This document shows, piece after piece, positions 44,961 to 53,280 of a DNA stretch of 64,000 nucleotides (position 1 is the stretch's first letter; every line of letters begins with the position of its first letter). The DNA is taken from contig NZ_CP038033.1 in the NCBI RefSeq assembly GCF_004421105.1, positions 3,181,659 through 3,245,658 of the forward strand, read 5' to 3'. Origin of the DNA: Nitrosococcus wardiae (GTDB lineage Bacteria; Pseudomonadota; Gammaproteobacteria; Nitrosococcales; Nitrosococcaceae). The translations under genes and the position numbers were made by a program. The notes under the pieces were generated by a model. The model searched no databases. It had not been told where the DNA came from and worked only from the letters and a program-made list of their open reading frames with translations.

Positions 44961-47497
44961 TGACCCCGCCTCCAGTGCTCCAGCCTGATAATAAAGCAGT
45001 CCATCTGCACGAACGATTACAATCCATCTGGCAAAGCCCACCAGGCATGGGGAACCTGTGTGCCGTTAATCACACTACGATCGGGCTGCGTTTTATTGTT
45101 ACAGCCTTTATATTTTTTCTCATTGGCGGCATCGAGGCTATGCTAATTCGCAGCCAACTGGCCATTCCGGGCAACACTCTATTAAATCACGATGCATATA
45201 ACGAAATTTTCACGATGCATGGCACGACCATGATGTTTTTATTTTCTGTGCCCATCATGGAAGGCTTTGCTATTTATTTAATTCCCAAGATGATTGGCGC
45301 GCGCGACTTAATTTTTCCACGTCTCAGCGCCTTCGTCTATTGGTGTTTCTTATTCGGCGGCATTCTATTGTATTCGAGTTTTCTTGTTGGGGCAGCCCCC
45401 AACGGCGGCTGGTTCATGTACGTACCGTTAAACAGCCAACCCTTTGCACCAGGACTAAATGCCGATTTTTGGTTGCTTGGCGTGACTCTTGTCGAAATTT
45501 CCGCGGTAGGGACTGCTATTGAATTGATTGTCTCCATTCTGAAAACACGTTCGCCTGGCATGGCCATCCATCGCATGCCGCTATATGCATGGTATATCCT
45601 CATTACGGCGTTTATGATCGTATTTGGCTTTCCACCACTGATTCTCGCTAGCATTCTGCTTGAAATTGAACGCACTTTTGGGATTCCTTTTTATGAAGTT
45701 GCCGACGGTGGTGACCCGTTGCTTTGGCAGCACTTGTTCTGGTTTTTCGGTCATCCGGACGTCTATATCATCTTTCTGCCGGCAGCCGGCCTGGTAACGA
45801 CAATGCTACCCACGTTTGCACAACGCCCCGTAGTGGGATATACCTGGTTAGTCCTTGCGGTAATCGGCACCGGCTTCATCAGCTTCGGCCTCTGGGTTCA
45901 CCATATGTTCGCGGTCGGTATCCCATTGCTATCATTAGCGTTTTTCTCGGCAGCAAGTATGACGGTCGTGATCCCAGCCGGGATCCAAGTATTTGCCTGG
46001 ATTGCGACGCTGTGGAATGGACGTCCGGTCATGGAAACGCCGCTACTATTTATTCTGGGTTTCCTGTTTATTTTTGTCGCCGGTGGCTTGACTGGTGTAA
46101 TGGTCGCCCTAGTGCCGTTCGATTGGCAAGCCCACGATACGCACTTTGTTGTTGCTCATTTTCATTACGTGTTGTTTGGCGGCATGGTGTTTCCACTGTT
46201 TGCCGCACTTTATTATTGGTTACCGCTATGGTCGGGGAAAATACCTTCTAAGGTACTGTCCCGCCTGACTTTTTGGTTGATTTTTATTGGCTTTAATCTG
46301 ACTTTTTTGCCGATGCACATAACAGGCTTGTTGGGAATGCCACGGCGGGTTTACACCTATGCACCGGACCTTGGCTGGAATGGGCTGAATTTTACCTCTA
46401 CTGTCGGCGGCTTTTTGACTGCTGTAGGTGTGGGTATATTCGTAATAGATTTCTTAATGCATTTCCGCTATGGGAAACCCGCATCGAAAAATTCATGGAA
46501 TGCGGGTAGCTTAGAATGGGCCTTAAAAACACCGGTTCCCCCTTATAACTTTGCTTCACAGCCGCTCATCGAAGACCGCTATCCATTGTGGCACAAACCT
46601 GCCTTGGAGGAGCAAGTAGAAAGGGGAGCGTATTTTCTAGGGGATGCGAACGTGCAGCGGCGGGAAACCCTAATGACCGGAACTTTGCGGGCGAAACCAG
46701 AGCAAATAGCCGTGCTGGCGGGAAACACTTGGACGCCGCTGATTACGGCAATTTTTACCCTTTTATTTTTTATCGGGTTTCTGGCTCAGATCTATTGGTT
46801 CGCAGCAATAGGTTTAGCCCTAGCTTTGACAGCATTGCTTTTTTGGGCTTGGCAAGGCGGCGACAAATCCCATGAGGCCACCCTTGAAGCAGGCTGTGGT
46901 TATCATTTGCCGATCCATTTTTCCTGTCAGCAGTCACCCGGTTGGTGGGGCATGCTAATCACATTGGTGGTCAATATAGCGCTGTTCGGATCTTTGATAT
47001 TCGCCTACTTTTATTTATGGACTGTCTCGCCTGCTTGGCCGCCAGCAGGATATCGTGATATTGATCTGCTGCTCCCGTCAATCGGTATGGCAATGCTATT
47101 AGCTAGTGGAGGAGCAATTTACTGGGGCGGAGCCGAAAACCGCATCAGGCACCCTAGACATAATAAACGAATGCGCTTCAGTTATATTGCTGGGATAGTG
47201 CTGGCAATGGGGTTTATTGGACTACAAACGATAGCATTACTGCTCAGTGATATTTCCGCTAAAAGCCATGCTTATGGGGCATTGCTTTATACGATATCCG
47301 GTTTTCAAATAATCTACGTCTTCATTGCCATCCTGATGGCAGGATTTGTGGTGTTGCGATCCTATTTTGGCTATATCGATCAACACCGCCCGGTCGAGTC
47401 TAGTGTCACCGCAACCTTTTGGTACTACATGATCTTGCAGTGGCTTGCCGGCTTTGCCACTATTCACCTGTTTCCGTTCCTGGTTGGTGAGGGCTGA
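44960..47497 (+). CDS. coxA: Cytochrome c oxidase subunit I+III fusion
   Basis: This 845-residue protein reduces oxygen to water and pumps protons. The subunit I part (to about 560) shows the haem ligand in MHGTTMMF, the CuB/Tyr motif HPDVY, the HH pair in WVHHMFAVG and the two haem ligands in HFHYV. The usual HPEVY glutamate at the end of the D-channel is Asp here. From about 590 a subunit III-like part follows, with SPGWWGMLITLVVNI and several helices. Fused I+III subunits are known in caa3-type oxidases. It overlaps subunit II by one base. Confidence 0.94.
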   Translation: MTPPPVLQPDNKAVHLHERLQSIWQSPPGMGNLCAVNHTTIGLRFIVTAFIFFLIGGIEAMLIRSQLAIPGNTLLNHDAYNEIFTMHGTTMMFLFSVPIMEGFAIYLIPKMIGARDLIFPRLSAFVYWCFLFGGILLYSSFLVGAAPNGGWFMYVPLNSQPFAPGLNADFWLLGVTLVEISAVGTAIELIVSILKTRSPGMAIHRMPLYAWYILITAFMIVFGFPPLILASILLEIERTFGIPFYEVADGGDPLLWQHLFWFFGHPDVYIIFLPAAGLVTTMLPTFAQRPVVGYTWLVLAVIGTGFISFGLWVHHMFAVGIPLLSLAFFSAASMTVVIPAGIQVFAWIATLWNGRPVMETPLLFILGFLFIFVAGGLTGVMVALVPFDWQAHDTHFVVAHFHYVLFGGMVFPLFAALYYWLPLWSGKIPSKVLSRLTFWLIFIGFNLTFLPMHITGLLGMPRRVYTYAPDLGWNGLNFTSTVGGFLTAVGVGIFVIDFLMHFRYGKPASKNSWNAGSLEWALKTPVPPYNFASQPLIEDRYPLWHKPALEEQVERGAYFLGDANVQRRETLMTGTLRAKPEQIAVLAGNTWTPLITAIFTLLFFIGFLAQIYWFAAIGLALALTALLFWAWQGGDKSHEATLEAGCGYHLPIHFSCQQSPGWWGMLITLVVNIALFGSLIFAYFYLWTVSPAWPPAGYRDIDLLLPSIGMAMLLASGGAIYWGGAENRIRHPRHNKRMRFSYIAGIVLAMGFIGLQTIALLLSDISAKSHAYGALLYTISGFQIIYVFIAILMAGFVVLRSYFGYIDQHRPVESSVTATFWYYMILQWLAGFATIHLFPFLVGEG

Positions 47498-47499
47498 AA

Positions 47500-47871
47500 A
47501 TGCGCAACCCGCTGAAAAGCGATCACTTACTCAGCATGGTCAGTGCGGCTATTATTTGGATAATACACTTTCTCTTGTCCTATGGAATCGTTTCTTTAGC
47601 CTGCGCTTATGGCTATGCGCGGTCACGTCTACTGGGTCTCAATTCGGTGATGCTCGGTATCGGTTTTACGACAGTTGTTGCGCTTATACTCCTTATCTAT
47701 ACAGCGGCTATCAATTACCGCAAATGGCGCCATGAACTCAATTTGTCTGCTTCTGATATAAGCCCAAGTCCCTTTATTGCGCTAAATTCCATGCTCCTTT
47801 GCGGTCTCTCTATTATTGCTGTACTTTGGGTCGCCCTTCCTTCGCTGATGCTACCGCCATGCGCTACCTAG
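47500..47871 (+). CDS. Small membrane protein of the oxidase operon
   Basis: This 123-residue protein has three hydrophobic segments (about 13-38, 45-69 and 92-115). It starts 2 bases after the fused subunit gene and overlaps ctaG by 13 bases, so it belongs to the operon. It may be an accessory or subunit IV-like protein, but I recognise no family. Confidence 0.7.
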   Translation: MRNPLKSDHLLSMVSAAIIWIIHFLLSYGIVSLACAYGYARSRLLGLNSVMLGIGFTTVVALILLIYTAAINYRKWRHELNLSASDISPSPFIALNSMLLCGLSIIAVLWVALPSLMLPPCAT

Positions 47872-48770
47872 TCCGCCTTTCTGCAATCGTAATCACTTAT
47901 ATGAGTGTGGCTTTACCTAATGCGATAGCTCACACTGACACTAATCTCCTATCAACACAGGAATGGACATTCGATCCTTGGGTATGGTTGCCCATCTCAA
48001 TAGGAAGCTTGTGGTATTTCAAAGGCAGCTGGATGCTACGCAAAAAACGCTCTTCCATCCGGGCCAACCATCTCCGCTTACTCACCACCTTTGGCGTTGC
48101 TCTTATCATTTTATTCTTCGCGCTAATCTGGCCACTGGATAAGCTTAGTACAGTGAGTTTTGCAGCGCATATGATACAACACATGCTACTGATCGTTATA
48201 GCCGCCCCACTGCTCATCTTAGCTGAGCCGTCAGTAGCATTGATTATGGCCCTACCCCAAGCCTGGCGGCGGTCTTTTTCGGCCCTCCATGCGAGGCTAC
48301 GTAGAATCCGACGGATTTTTCTTCTGCCACAAACCACCTTTACCGTTCATGCTGCAATTATCTGGATATGGCATGCACCGCTGTTATTTGAATTAGCTTT
48401 ACACTGGCAATGGATGCATGCAATCGAGCACTTTACCCTCTTTGGGAGCGCGCTGTGGTTTTGGACATCACTGAAACGCGCTGGTCGCCGAAGCGATGAC
48501 GGCTATGGTGTAGGAGCACTGTGGATCTTAGCGATGCTAATTCACACGGGGTTACTTGGCGCATTAATTACATTTGCACGACAGCCACTTTACGTTCACT
48601 ATGCCACCAGCGATTCTCTTTTATTCTCATTAACCCCGCTCGAAGATCAACAGCTGGCCGGACTATTAATGTGGATTCCAGTCGGCATTTGCTACCTCCT
48701 TGCTGGAATCCTATTTGCTTTGGCTTGGCTAAAAAGCGCCGAAGATGAAGATAAGCAGCTATTCTATTAA
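47859..48770 (+). CDS. ctaG: Cytochrome c oxidase assembly protein, CtaG (caa3) family
   Basis: This 303-residue protein has about seven membrane helices and a histidine-rich pattern: FAAHMIQHMLLIVIAAPLLIL, IIWIWHAPLLFELAL and HAIEHFTLF. This is the caa3_CtaG family, thought to help insert copper or assemble the oxidase. It is distinct from the Cox11-type protein also called CtaG. The ATG at 47859 is preferred over an upstream in-frame start inside the preceding gene. It is the last firm gene of the operon. Confidence 0.88.
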   Translation: MRYLVRLSAIVITYMSVALPNAIAHTDTNLLSTQEWTFDPWVWLPISIGSLWYFKGSWMLRKKRSSIRANHLRLLTTFGVALIILFFALIWPLDKLSTVSFAAHMIQHMLLIVIAAPLLILAEPSVALIMALPQAWRRSFSALHARLRRIRRIFLLPQTTFTVHAAIIWIWHAPLLFELALHWQWMHAIEHFTLFGSALWFWTSLKRAGRRSDDGYGVGALWILAMLIHTGLLGALITFARQPLYVHYATSDSLLFSLTPLEDQQLAGLLMWIPVGICYLLAGILFALAWLKSAEDEDKQLFY

Positions 48771-48932
48771 ATGGTAAATGGCGATGGGCAGGGGGTAAGC
48801 AGAGTGAAGCCCAGGCAGTGTCTCTTATTAACGGCTCATGCTATTGCCCAACTCCGGGAAGACAATAAGCCTTCCCAGCCCCTTTCCCCCGAAGAATTCC
48901 AAACCCCCGAGAGCGAGGAAAAACGGAAATAA
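48771..48932 (+). CDS. Possible 53-residue hydrophilic protein
   Basis: The ATG follows the ctaG stop directly (TAAATG) and the frame is open for 53 codons, ending ESEEKRK. The sequence is Pro/Glu/Gln-rich with no known motif. No independent ribosome site is seen; translation would depend on ctaG. It may be a remnant. A strong terminator follows at 49093, so it lies inside the oxidase transcript. Confidence 0.3.
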   Translation: MVNGDGQGVSRVKPRQCLLLTAHAIAQLREDNKPSQPLSPEEFQTPESEEKRK

Positions 48933-49092
48933 AGTTTGTGAAATCCTACTGGTAGGGTTTACCCAGGTGGGGTATATCCCTATAGAATAACCCATGGGAA
49001 GGAAATATATTTTATATGAAAGGTTTAAAGATAGCCTCCTAAACCGCCCGCCCCTGAGGCGGAAATATTATGGCAATTTGCCATCTCCCTTT

Positions 49093-49122
49093 AGCCCGGT
49101 CCCCTACCGGGCTATTTTTTTT
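49093..49122 (+). terminator. Factor-independent terminator of the oxidase operon
   Basis: AGCCCGGT-CCCCT-ACCGGGCT forms a perfect 8-bp stem and is followed by A and eight Ts. This is the clearest intrinsic terminator in the window. A smaller palindrome (TGGCAATTTGCCA) lies 20 bases before it. Confidence 0.88.
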
Positions 49123-49172
49123 ATGCCATGGCTTCGTGTTCTTTGGTGTTATACCCGGCTTGCTCCTGTACA

Positions 49173-50576
49173 CTACAGGGTATAGAGATAAGCTAATAGA
49201 TCCTCTTTCTCCTGAAGTGTCAAATCCAACTGCAAGACCAGATTAAAGAACTCCACAGTATCCGCTAAAGTCAAAAGCCGGCCATCGGCTAAATAGGGGG
49301 GTGAGTCCTTAATACCACGTAAGGTGAACGTCTTAATGGGACCATTAGGCACATTATATTGATCATTGATCCTTTCCGCTTTATAGAACCGCCCTAGATG
49401 AAGGTCGTGCATCTGATTATCTAAGAAATTGGGCGGCACATGACAAGTACTGCATTTACCTTTACCAAAAAAGACTCTTTCACCCCGCAATTCCTCTTCA
49501 GAGGCTTGTTCAGATATTAGGCGACCCGTTGCATCTAATTTAGGTGCAGGCGGAAAATCAAACATATTCTGCATTTGGGCCATCATCGAGACCTGGTCCG
49601 TGCGGTCAGGCAAATGAACGCCTTTTTTAGCCGCAGTCACATGATCACCATCAAAATAGGCAGTGCGTTGTTCAAACTCGGTAAAATCTTCCACCGAGCG
49701 CAAGGATCGTTTGGAGCCGTGGATCTGCTGATTAAACATACCCCGTAAACTCACCGTATCAATCCGAAACCGCTTCTCTTGGGGCCGGGTATCCGGATTG
49801 AGATGGAAGGCCGCATTGGTATGTCCGTTGACATGACAATCCAAACAGGTAACACCCAAACTAGGCTCTTTGACCTTCCGGTCTTCCGTCTGGTTAAATT
49901 GTTGTTGCGGGAAAGGAGTGAGCAATAACCGCAAACCTTCCATTTGAACCGGGGTTATCAATCCATTCATAATGCGGTAGTAATTTTTGATTGTCAGCAC
50001 TTCCCCCTGAGAAACGTCTCCCAACTCAGGATGGGTGCTTAAATAGATGGGCGGAGGAAACTCAGGTAAGAAATGTTCAGGCAGATCAAATTCCACATCG
50101 AAGCGGAAGAGATCCCGGCTTTCCGCTTTTTGAATGGCCTCAATTTGGTTGGGAGGAAATACCTGACCACCCGGATTATGCTTGGCATGGGGAAGCGTTC
50201 GAAAGCCTTTGGGAAATAGATCCTGTTGCTTAATCTCCGCTGGCGTCATTTCAGAGAGTTGCTCCCAAGTGACCCCTTCAGGCAATTTCACGCGAACGCC
50301 TTCTTGTACGGGCTTACCCCCCGACATGGTGATTGTCGTTGAGGGCCGATCCTGAAGATCATAGCGTCTCTCCAATAACGCTTGTTGACGCTCCATGATT
50401 TTAGGCTTATCTGCTAAATCCTGCTTTCTCACTTCATCAAAATCTTTTTCTATAGCCACCGGCATATAAATCGTCGGTTGCTTAGCGGACGCCAAGATCC
50501 CACCGCATCCAAGCAGTACCAGACCCAACGCTACCGCTATTCCCTGGGGACGCGGGATAGATTTTCTTCTTTCCAT
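49173..50576 (-). CDS. Dihaem c-type cytochrome, cytochrome c peroxidase/MauG-like
   Basis: This 467-residue exported protein has two CXXCH sites: CLDCHVNGHTN in the middle and CSTCHVPPNF in the C-terminal part. An N-terminal hydrophobic segment (about 12-30) ends with a Cys after LVLLG that may be a lipobox. The haem arrangement and the ending GIKDSPPYLADGRLLTLADTVEFFN resemble the dihaem peroxidase family, but it is longer, so its substrate is unclear. The start at 50576 has AGAGGA upstream with good spacing; an ATT-linked longer frame exists. It may receive electrons or detoxify peroxide near the oxidase operon. Confidence 0.85.
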   Translation of the reverse strand: MERRKSIPRPQGIAVALGLVLLGCGGILASAKQPTIYMPVAIEKDFDEVRKQDLADKPKIMERQQALLERRYDLQDRPSTTITMSGGKPVQEGVRVKLPEGVTWEQLSEMTPAEIKQQDLFPKGFRTLPHAKHNPGGQVFPPNQIEAIQKAESRDLFRFDVEFDLPEHFLPEFPPPIYLSTHPELGDVSQGEVLTIKNYYRIMNGLITPVQMEGLRLLLTPFPQQQFNQTEDRKVKEPSLGVTCLDCHVNGHTNAAFHLNPDTRPQEKRFRIDTVSLRGMFNQQIHGSKRSLRSVEDFTEFEQRTAYFDGDHVTAAKKGVHLPDRTDQVSMMAQMQNMFDFPPAPKLDATGRLISEQASEEELRGERVFFGKGKCSTCHVPPNFLDNQMHDLHLGRFYKAERINDQYNVPNGPIKTFTLRGIKDSPPYLADGRLLTLADTVEFFNLVLQLDLTLQEKEDLLAYLYTL

Positions 50577-51039
50577 CATTGTTCCTCTAATCATTATTCT
50601 CTGACTTACTCTTGATAGGCGACAAGGCCTTTTAATATAAGAATAGAATATAACCCAGAAGAATTTTAAAATGATGGAAATTAGCCGTAAGAATTCTCTT
50701 TACTCACGAATCACTCTATAAGCTCAAATCAAGATTAAGGGAGTATTTATCCAATCCACTCGAGCAATGCCAGCGGCATCCCAGGCCAAATCCCTAAGAT
50801 AAACGTACCCAAAAGACAACCGGCATGCATGGCAATATGCCCTGCCTGCAAAGGAAGGGCATAAACATGAATCGGGGAAAAAATCTTCAGTAATTTATTT
50901 CTAGATTTCTAAAAGAGCACGCCTACTCCGGTGGGTACTAAGGGTTTCCCTGTATAGAAAAAACTTCCCTTGGAGAAATACACTCAACATATACCTTCTC
51001 TATTTATTAGCAGCAGAGAAATTAAAGAGGATAGCAGCC
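50577..51039. other. 463-bp intergenic region
   Basis: This divergent promoter region lies between the dihaem cytochrome gene (-) and the PRC-PRC-LysM gene (+). I see no gene or repeat. A GG/GC pair near 50828 has -24/-12-like bases but the spacing is one base too long. Confidence 0.4.
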
Positions 51040-51966
51040 ATGAACAAGTTAGCTTTTCCTGTTCAGTTATCTGGTAAAAACAAAGTTTTTGTCTCTATGA
51101 CTACCCTGTCAATGACGCTGGCAGGCACCCCTTTGTTTGCGGATCAGGATATGCAACAACAGCGCATGGAAGAGCAACAAAGTGGAACCCAGAGACAAAC
51201 CTATGCACAAGGGCCACGCGGTGCCTATCAGGCCACTCAGGTAGTGGGTAAAACCGTTAAGAACCGCCACAACGAGGAGTTAGGTGAAATCAGCGAGTTA
51301 GTCATCGATAAATCGGGCCAAGTGAGGTATGCGGTCTTATCCCACGGTGGAATGGGCGAAGGGGAAGCAGAGAAGAGTGCTGTTCCCTGGGAACTCTTTC
51401 AAACCTCTCCTGAAGGCGATCACTATCTCTTAACTAAAGAGGATTTAGAGAAAATTAGCGAATTAGCCATCGATAAATCAGGCCAAGTGCAGCATGTGGT
51501 CTTATCTCAGAAAGGAATGCTCGATGCGAATGCGCAAAAGACTGCTGTTTCCTGGGAACTGCTTCAGATCTCTCCTAAAGGCGATCACTATGTTTTAACG
51601 CTAGATGCTACTAAAGAAGAGCTGGCTAATGCGCCTTCCTTTAATCAAGATAACTGGCCCGCCGAGGCACAAGTGACGGATTTCAGTGCCTTTGAAACCC
51701 AGGAAGGATCTGAGAGGCAGAGGCAAGAATTTCGCCAAGAGGGCCAATCCCCTGGTGCAACATCCACAGGGCAACAATTGATGGGAGAACAATCACCCCA
51801 GACCGTAACTGTTCAGCAAGGTGATACCCTTGCCAGCATTGCCCAGCGTGTTTACGGCAATGCTGACAAATGGCGCCTCATCTATGAGGCCAATCGGGAC
51901 AAAATCGAGGATCCTGAACGCTTGTTAGTAGGCACAGAATTGACTATTCCACCCCCGAATGAATAA
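51040..51966 (+). CDS. Exported double PRC-barrel + LysM protein
   Basis: This 308-residue protein has a signal peptide (ending TPLFADQ, about residue 31), a first PRC-barrel at about 66-130, a second, abbreviated one at about 134-215, a shared linker (NWPAEAQVTDFSAFETQE) and a LysM domain at about 254-306. The second PRC copy lacks the front of the domain and joins the first in mid-strand. The LysM module is almost the same as in the protein at 37077. It should bind peptidoglycan in the periplasm. A perfect terminator follows. Confidence 0.87.
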   Translation: MNKLAFPVQLSGKNKVFVSMTTLSMTLAGTPLFADQDMQQQRMEEQQSGTQRQTYAQGPRGAYQATQVVGKTVKNRHNEELGEISELVIDKSGQVRYAVLSHGGMGEGEAEKSAVPWELFQTSPEGDHYLLTKEDLEKISELAIDKSGQVQHVVLSQKGMLDANAQKTAVSWELLQISPKGDHYVLTLDATKEELANAPSFNQDNWPAEAQVTDFSAFETQEGSERQRQEFRQEGQSPGATSTGQQLMGEQSPQTVTVQQGDTLASIAQRVYGNADKWRLIYEANRDKIEDPERLLVGTELTIPPPNE

Positions 51967-51985
51967 GCCCTTACTGTGAAAATCG

Positions 51986-52022
51986 GTATGGACGGATCAT
52001 ATTCATCCGTCCATACTTTTTT
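51986..52022 (+). terminator. Factor-independent terminator of the PRC-PRC-LysM gene
   Basis: GTATGGACGGAT and ATCCGTCCATAC form a perfect 12-bp stem around a 7-base loop, followed by six Ts. Confidence 0.88.
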
Positions 52023-52195
52023 AAAATGAGAATTTGCAAGGAAAGAAGGTCCATGAGCTTATTCAATTAGAAACTATAGCCTTCTTTAATAAAATTTAGC
52101 TCCCCACCAAGAGACCAAGACTTTAATTTTCTCTTAGGTAAAGGAAACGTTATAAATTAAAAAAGAAGCAACCTAAAGAAGATATCACGGTAAAA

Positions 52196-53182
52196 ATGAC
52201 CTTTTCATCCAAAGTCGTTGTAATCACTGGGGCTTCCGCAGGCGTAGGGCGGGCAACAACACTGGCATTCGCCAAAGTCGGGGCATCTATTGGGTTGCTT
52301 GCACGGGGACGCAAAGGATTAGAAGACACCTCTCAGGAGGTAGAGGCCTTAGGGGGAAAAGCGTTAATCCTCGAAACCGATGTTGCTGATCCTGGGCAAG
52401 TGGAAGCAGCAGCAGCAGCAGTTGAAGAGGCGTTCGGACCCATTGATATTTGGGTTAATAATGCCATGACCGCGGTGTTCTCTCCCGTCAAAGACATGAC
52501 ACCCGAGGAGTTTCGACGGGTCACCGAAGTCACTTACTTAGGCTATGTCAATGGGACCCTGGCCGCGCTCAAACGTATGTTACCCCGCAATCGAGGAGTC
52601 ATTATTCAAGTGGGTTCGGCATTAGCCTATCGGGCCGTTCCTTTGCAGGCTTCTTATTGTGCTGCCAAGTATGCCATCCGGGGCTTTACCGACTCATTAC
52701 GGTGTGAATTGCTTCATGAAAAATCCCAGGTCCGAGTCACCATGGTGCAAATGCCCGCGTTCAATACACCCCAATTTGATTGGGTTAAATCCCATTTATC
52801 ACGTAAAGCGCAGCCTATGCCGCCCGTCTATCAGCCAGAAGTTGCGGCCCAGGCCATTTTATGGGCAGCCAAGCATCACCGGCGTGAACTCAAAGTGGGA
52901 CTGCCCACTTTTTTAATTATTGCTATTAATAAAATTGCACCCACCCTGCTTGATCATTATCTGGCACGTACTGGATATCAATCACAACAGAGAGAAGAGC
53001 CTGAAGATCCTAACCGCCCCTATAATCTATGGGATCCGGTACCTGGCGATTATGGTACTCACGGTAGTTTTGATGCGAAAGCCCATCGCTTCAGCATTCA
53101 CCTCTGGGCAACTACCCACCGAAGCTGGCTTACACTCGCGGCTGGATTGTTTTTAGCATATTTCCTTTTAAATCTTTTATAA
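52196..53182 (+). CDS. Short-chain dehydrogenase/reductase with C-terminal membrane anchor
   Basis: This 328-residue SDR has the cofactor motif TGASAGVGRATT (about 11-22), NNAMT and the catalytic SALAYRAVPLQASYCAAKYA (Ser-Tyr-Lys). After the catalytic domain (about 250 residues) a ~60-residue extension ends with a hydrophobic helix (SWLTLAAGLFLAYFLLNLL), which suggests membrane anchoring. Substrate unknown. It starts a run of same-strand genes ending at 60034, but the 98-base gap to the next gene leaves operon membership open. Confidence 0.88.
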   Translation: MTFSSKVVVITGASAGVGRATTLAFAKVGASIGLLARGRKGLEDTSQEVEALGGKALILETDVADPGQVEAAAAAVEEAFGPIDIWVNNAMTAVFSPVKDMTPEEFRRVTEVTYLGYVNGTLAALKRMLPRNRGVIIQVGSALAYRAVPLQASYCAAKYAIRGFTDSLRCELLHEKSQVRVTMVQMPAFNTPQFDWVKSHLSRKAQPMPPVYQPEVAAQAILWAAKHHRRELKVGLPTFLIIAINKIAPTLLDHYLARTGYQSQQREEPEDPNRPYNLWDPVPGDYGTHGSFDAKAHRFSIHLWATTHRSWLTLAAGLFLAYFLLNLL

Positions 53183-53280
53183 GGATTTTTAAGCGTCCCG
53201 CTGAATTTGCAATCATCTATGCTATAGAGAGCCAGACAAAGTTAAGCACGAGCAATCCTCAAAAAGGGAGGTTGAGTGGC

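Noticed and set aside
50828-50845. -24/-12-like site upstream of the PRC-PRC-LysM gene
   Set aside because: The GG and GC are separated by 11 bases instead of 10, which sigma-54 does not tolerate well.
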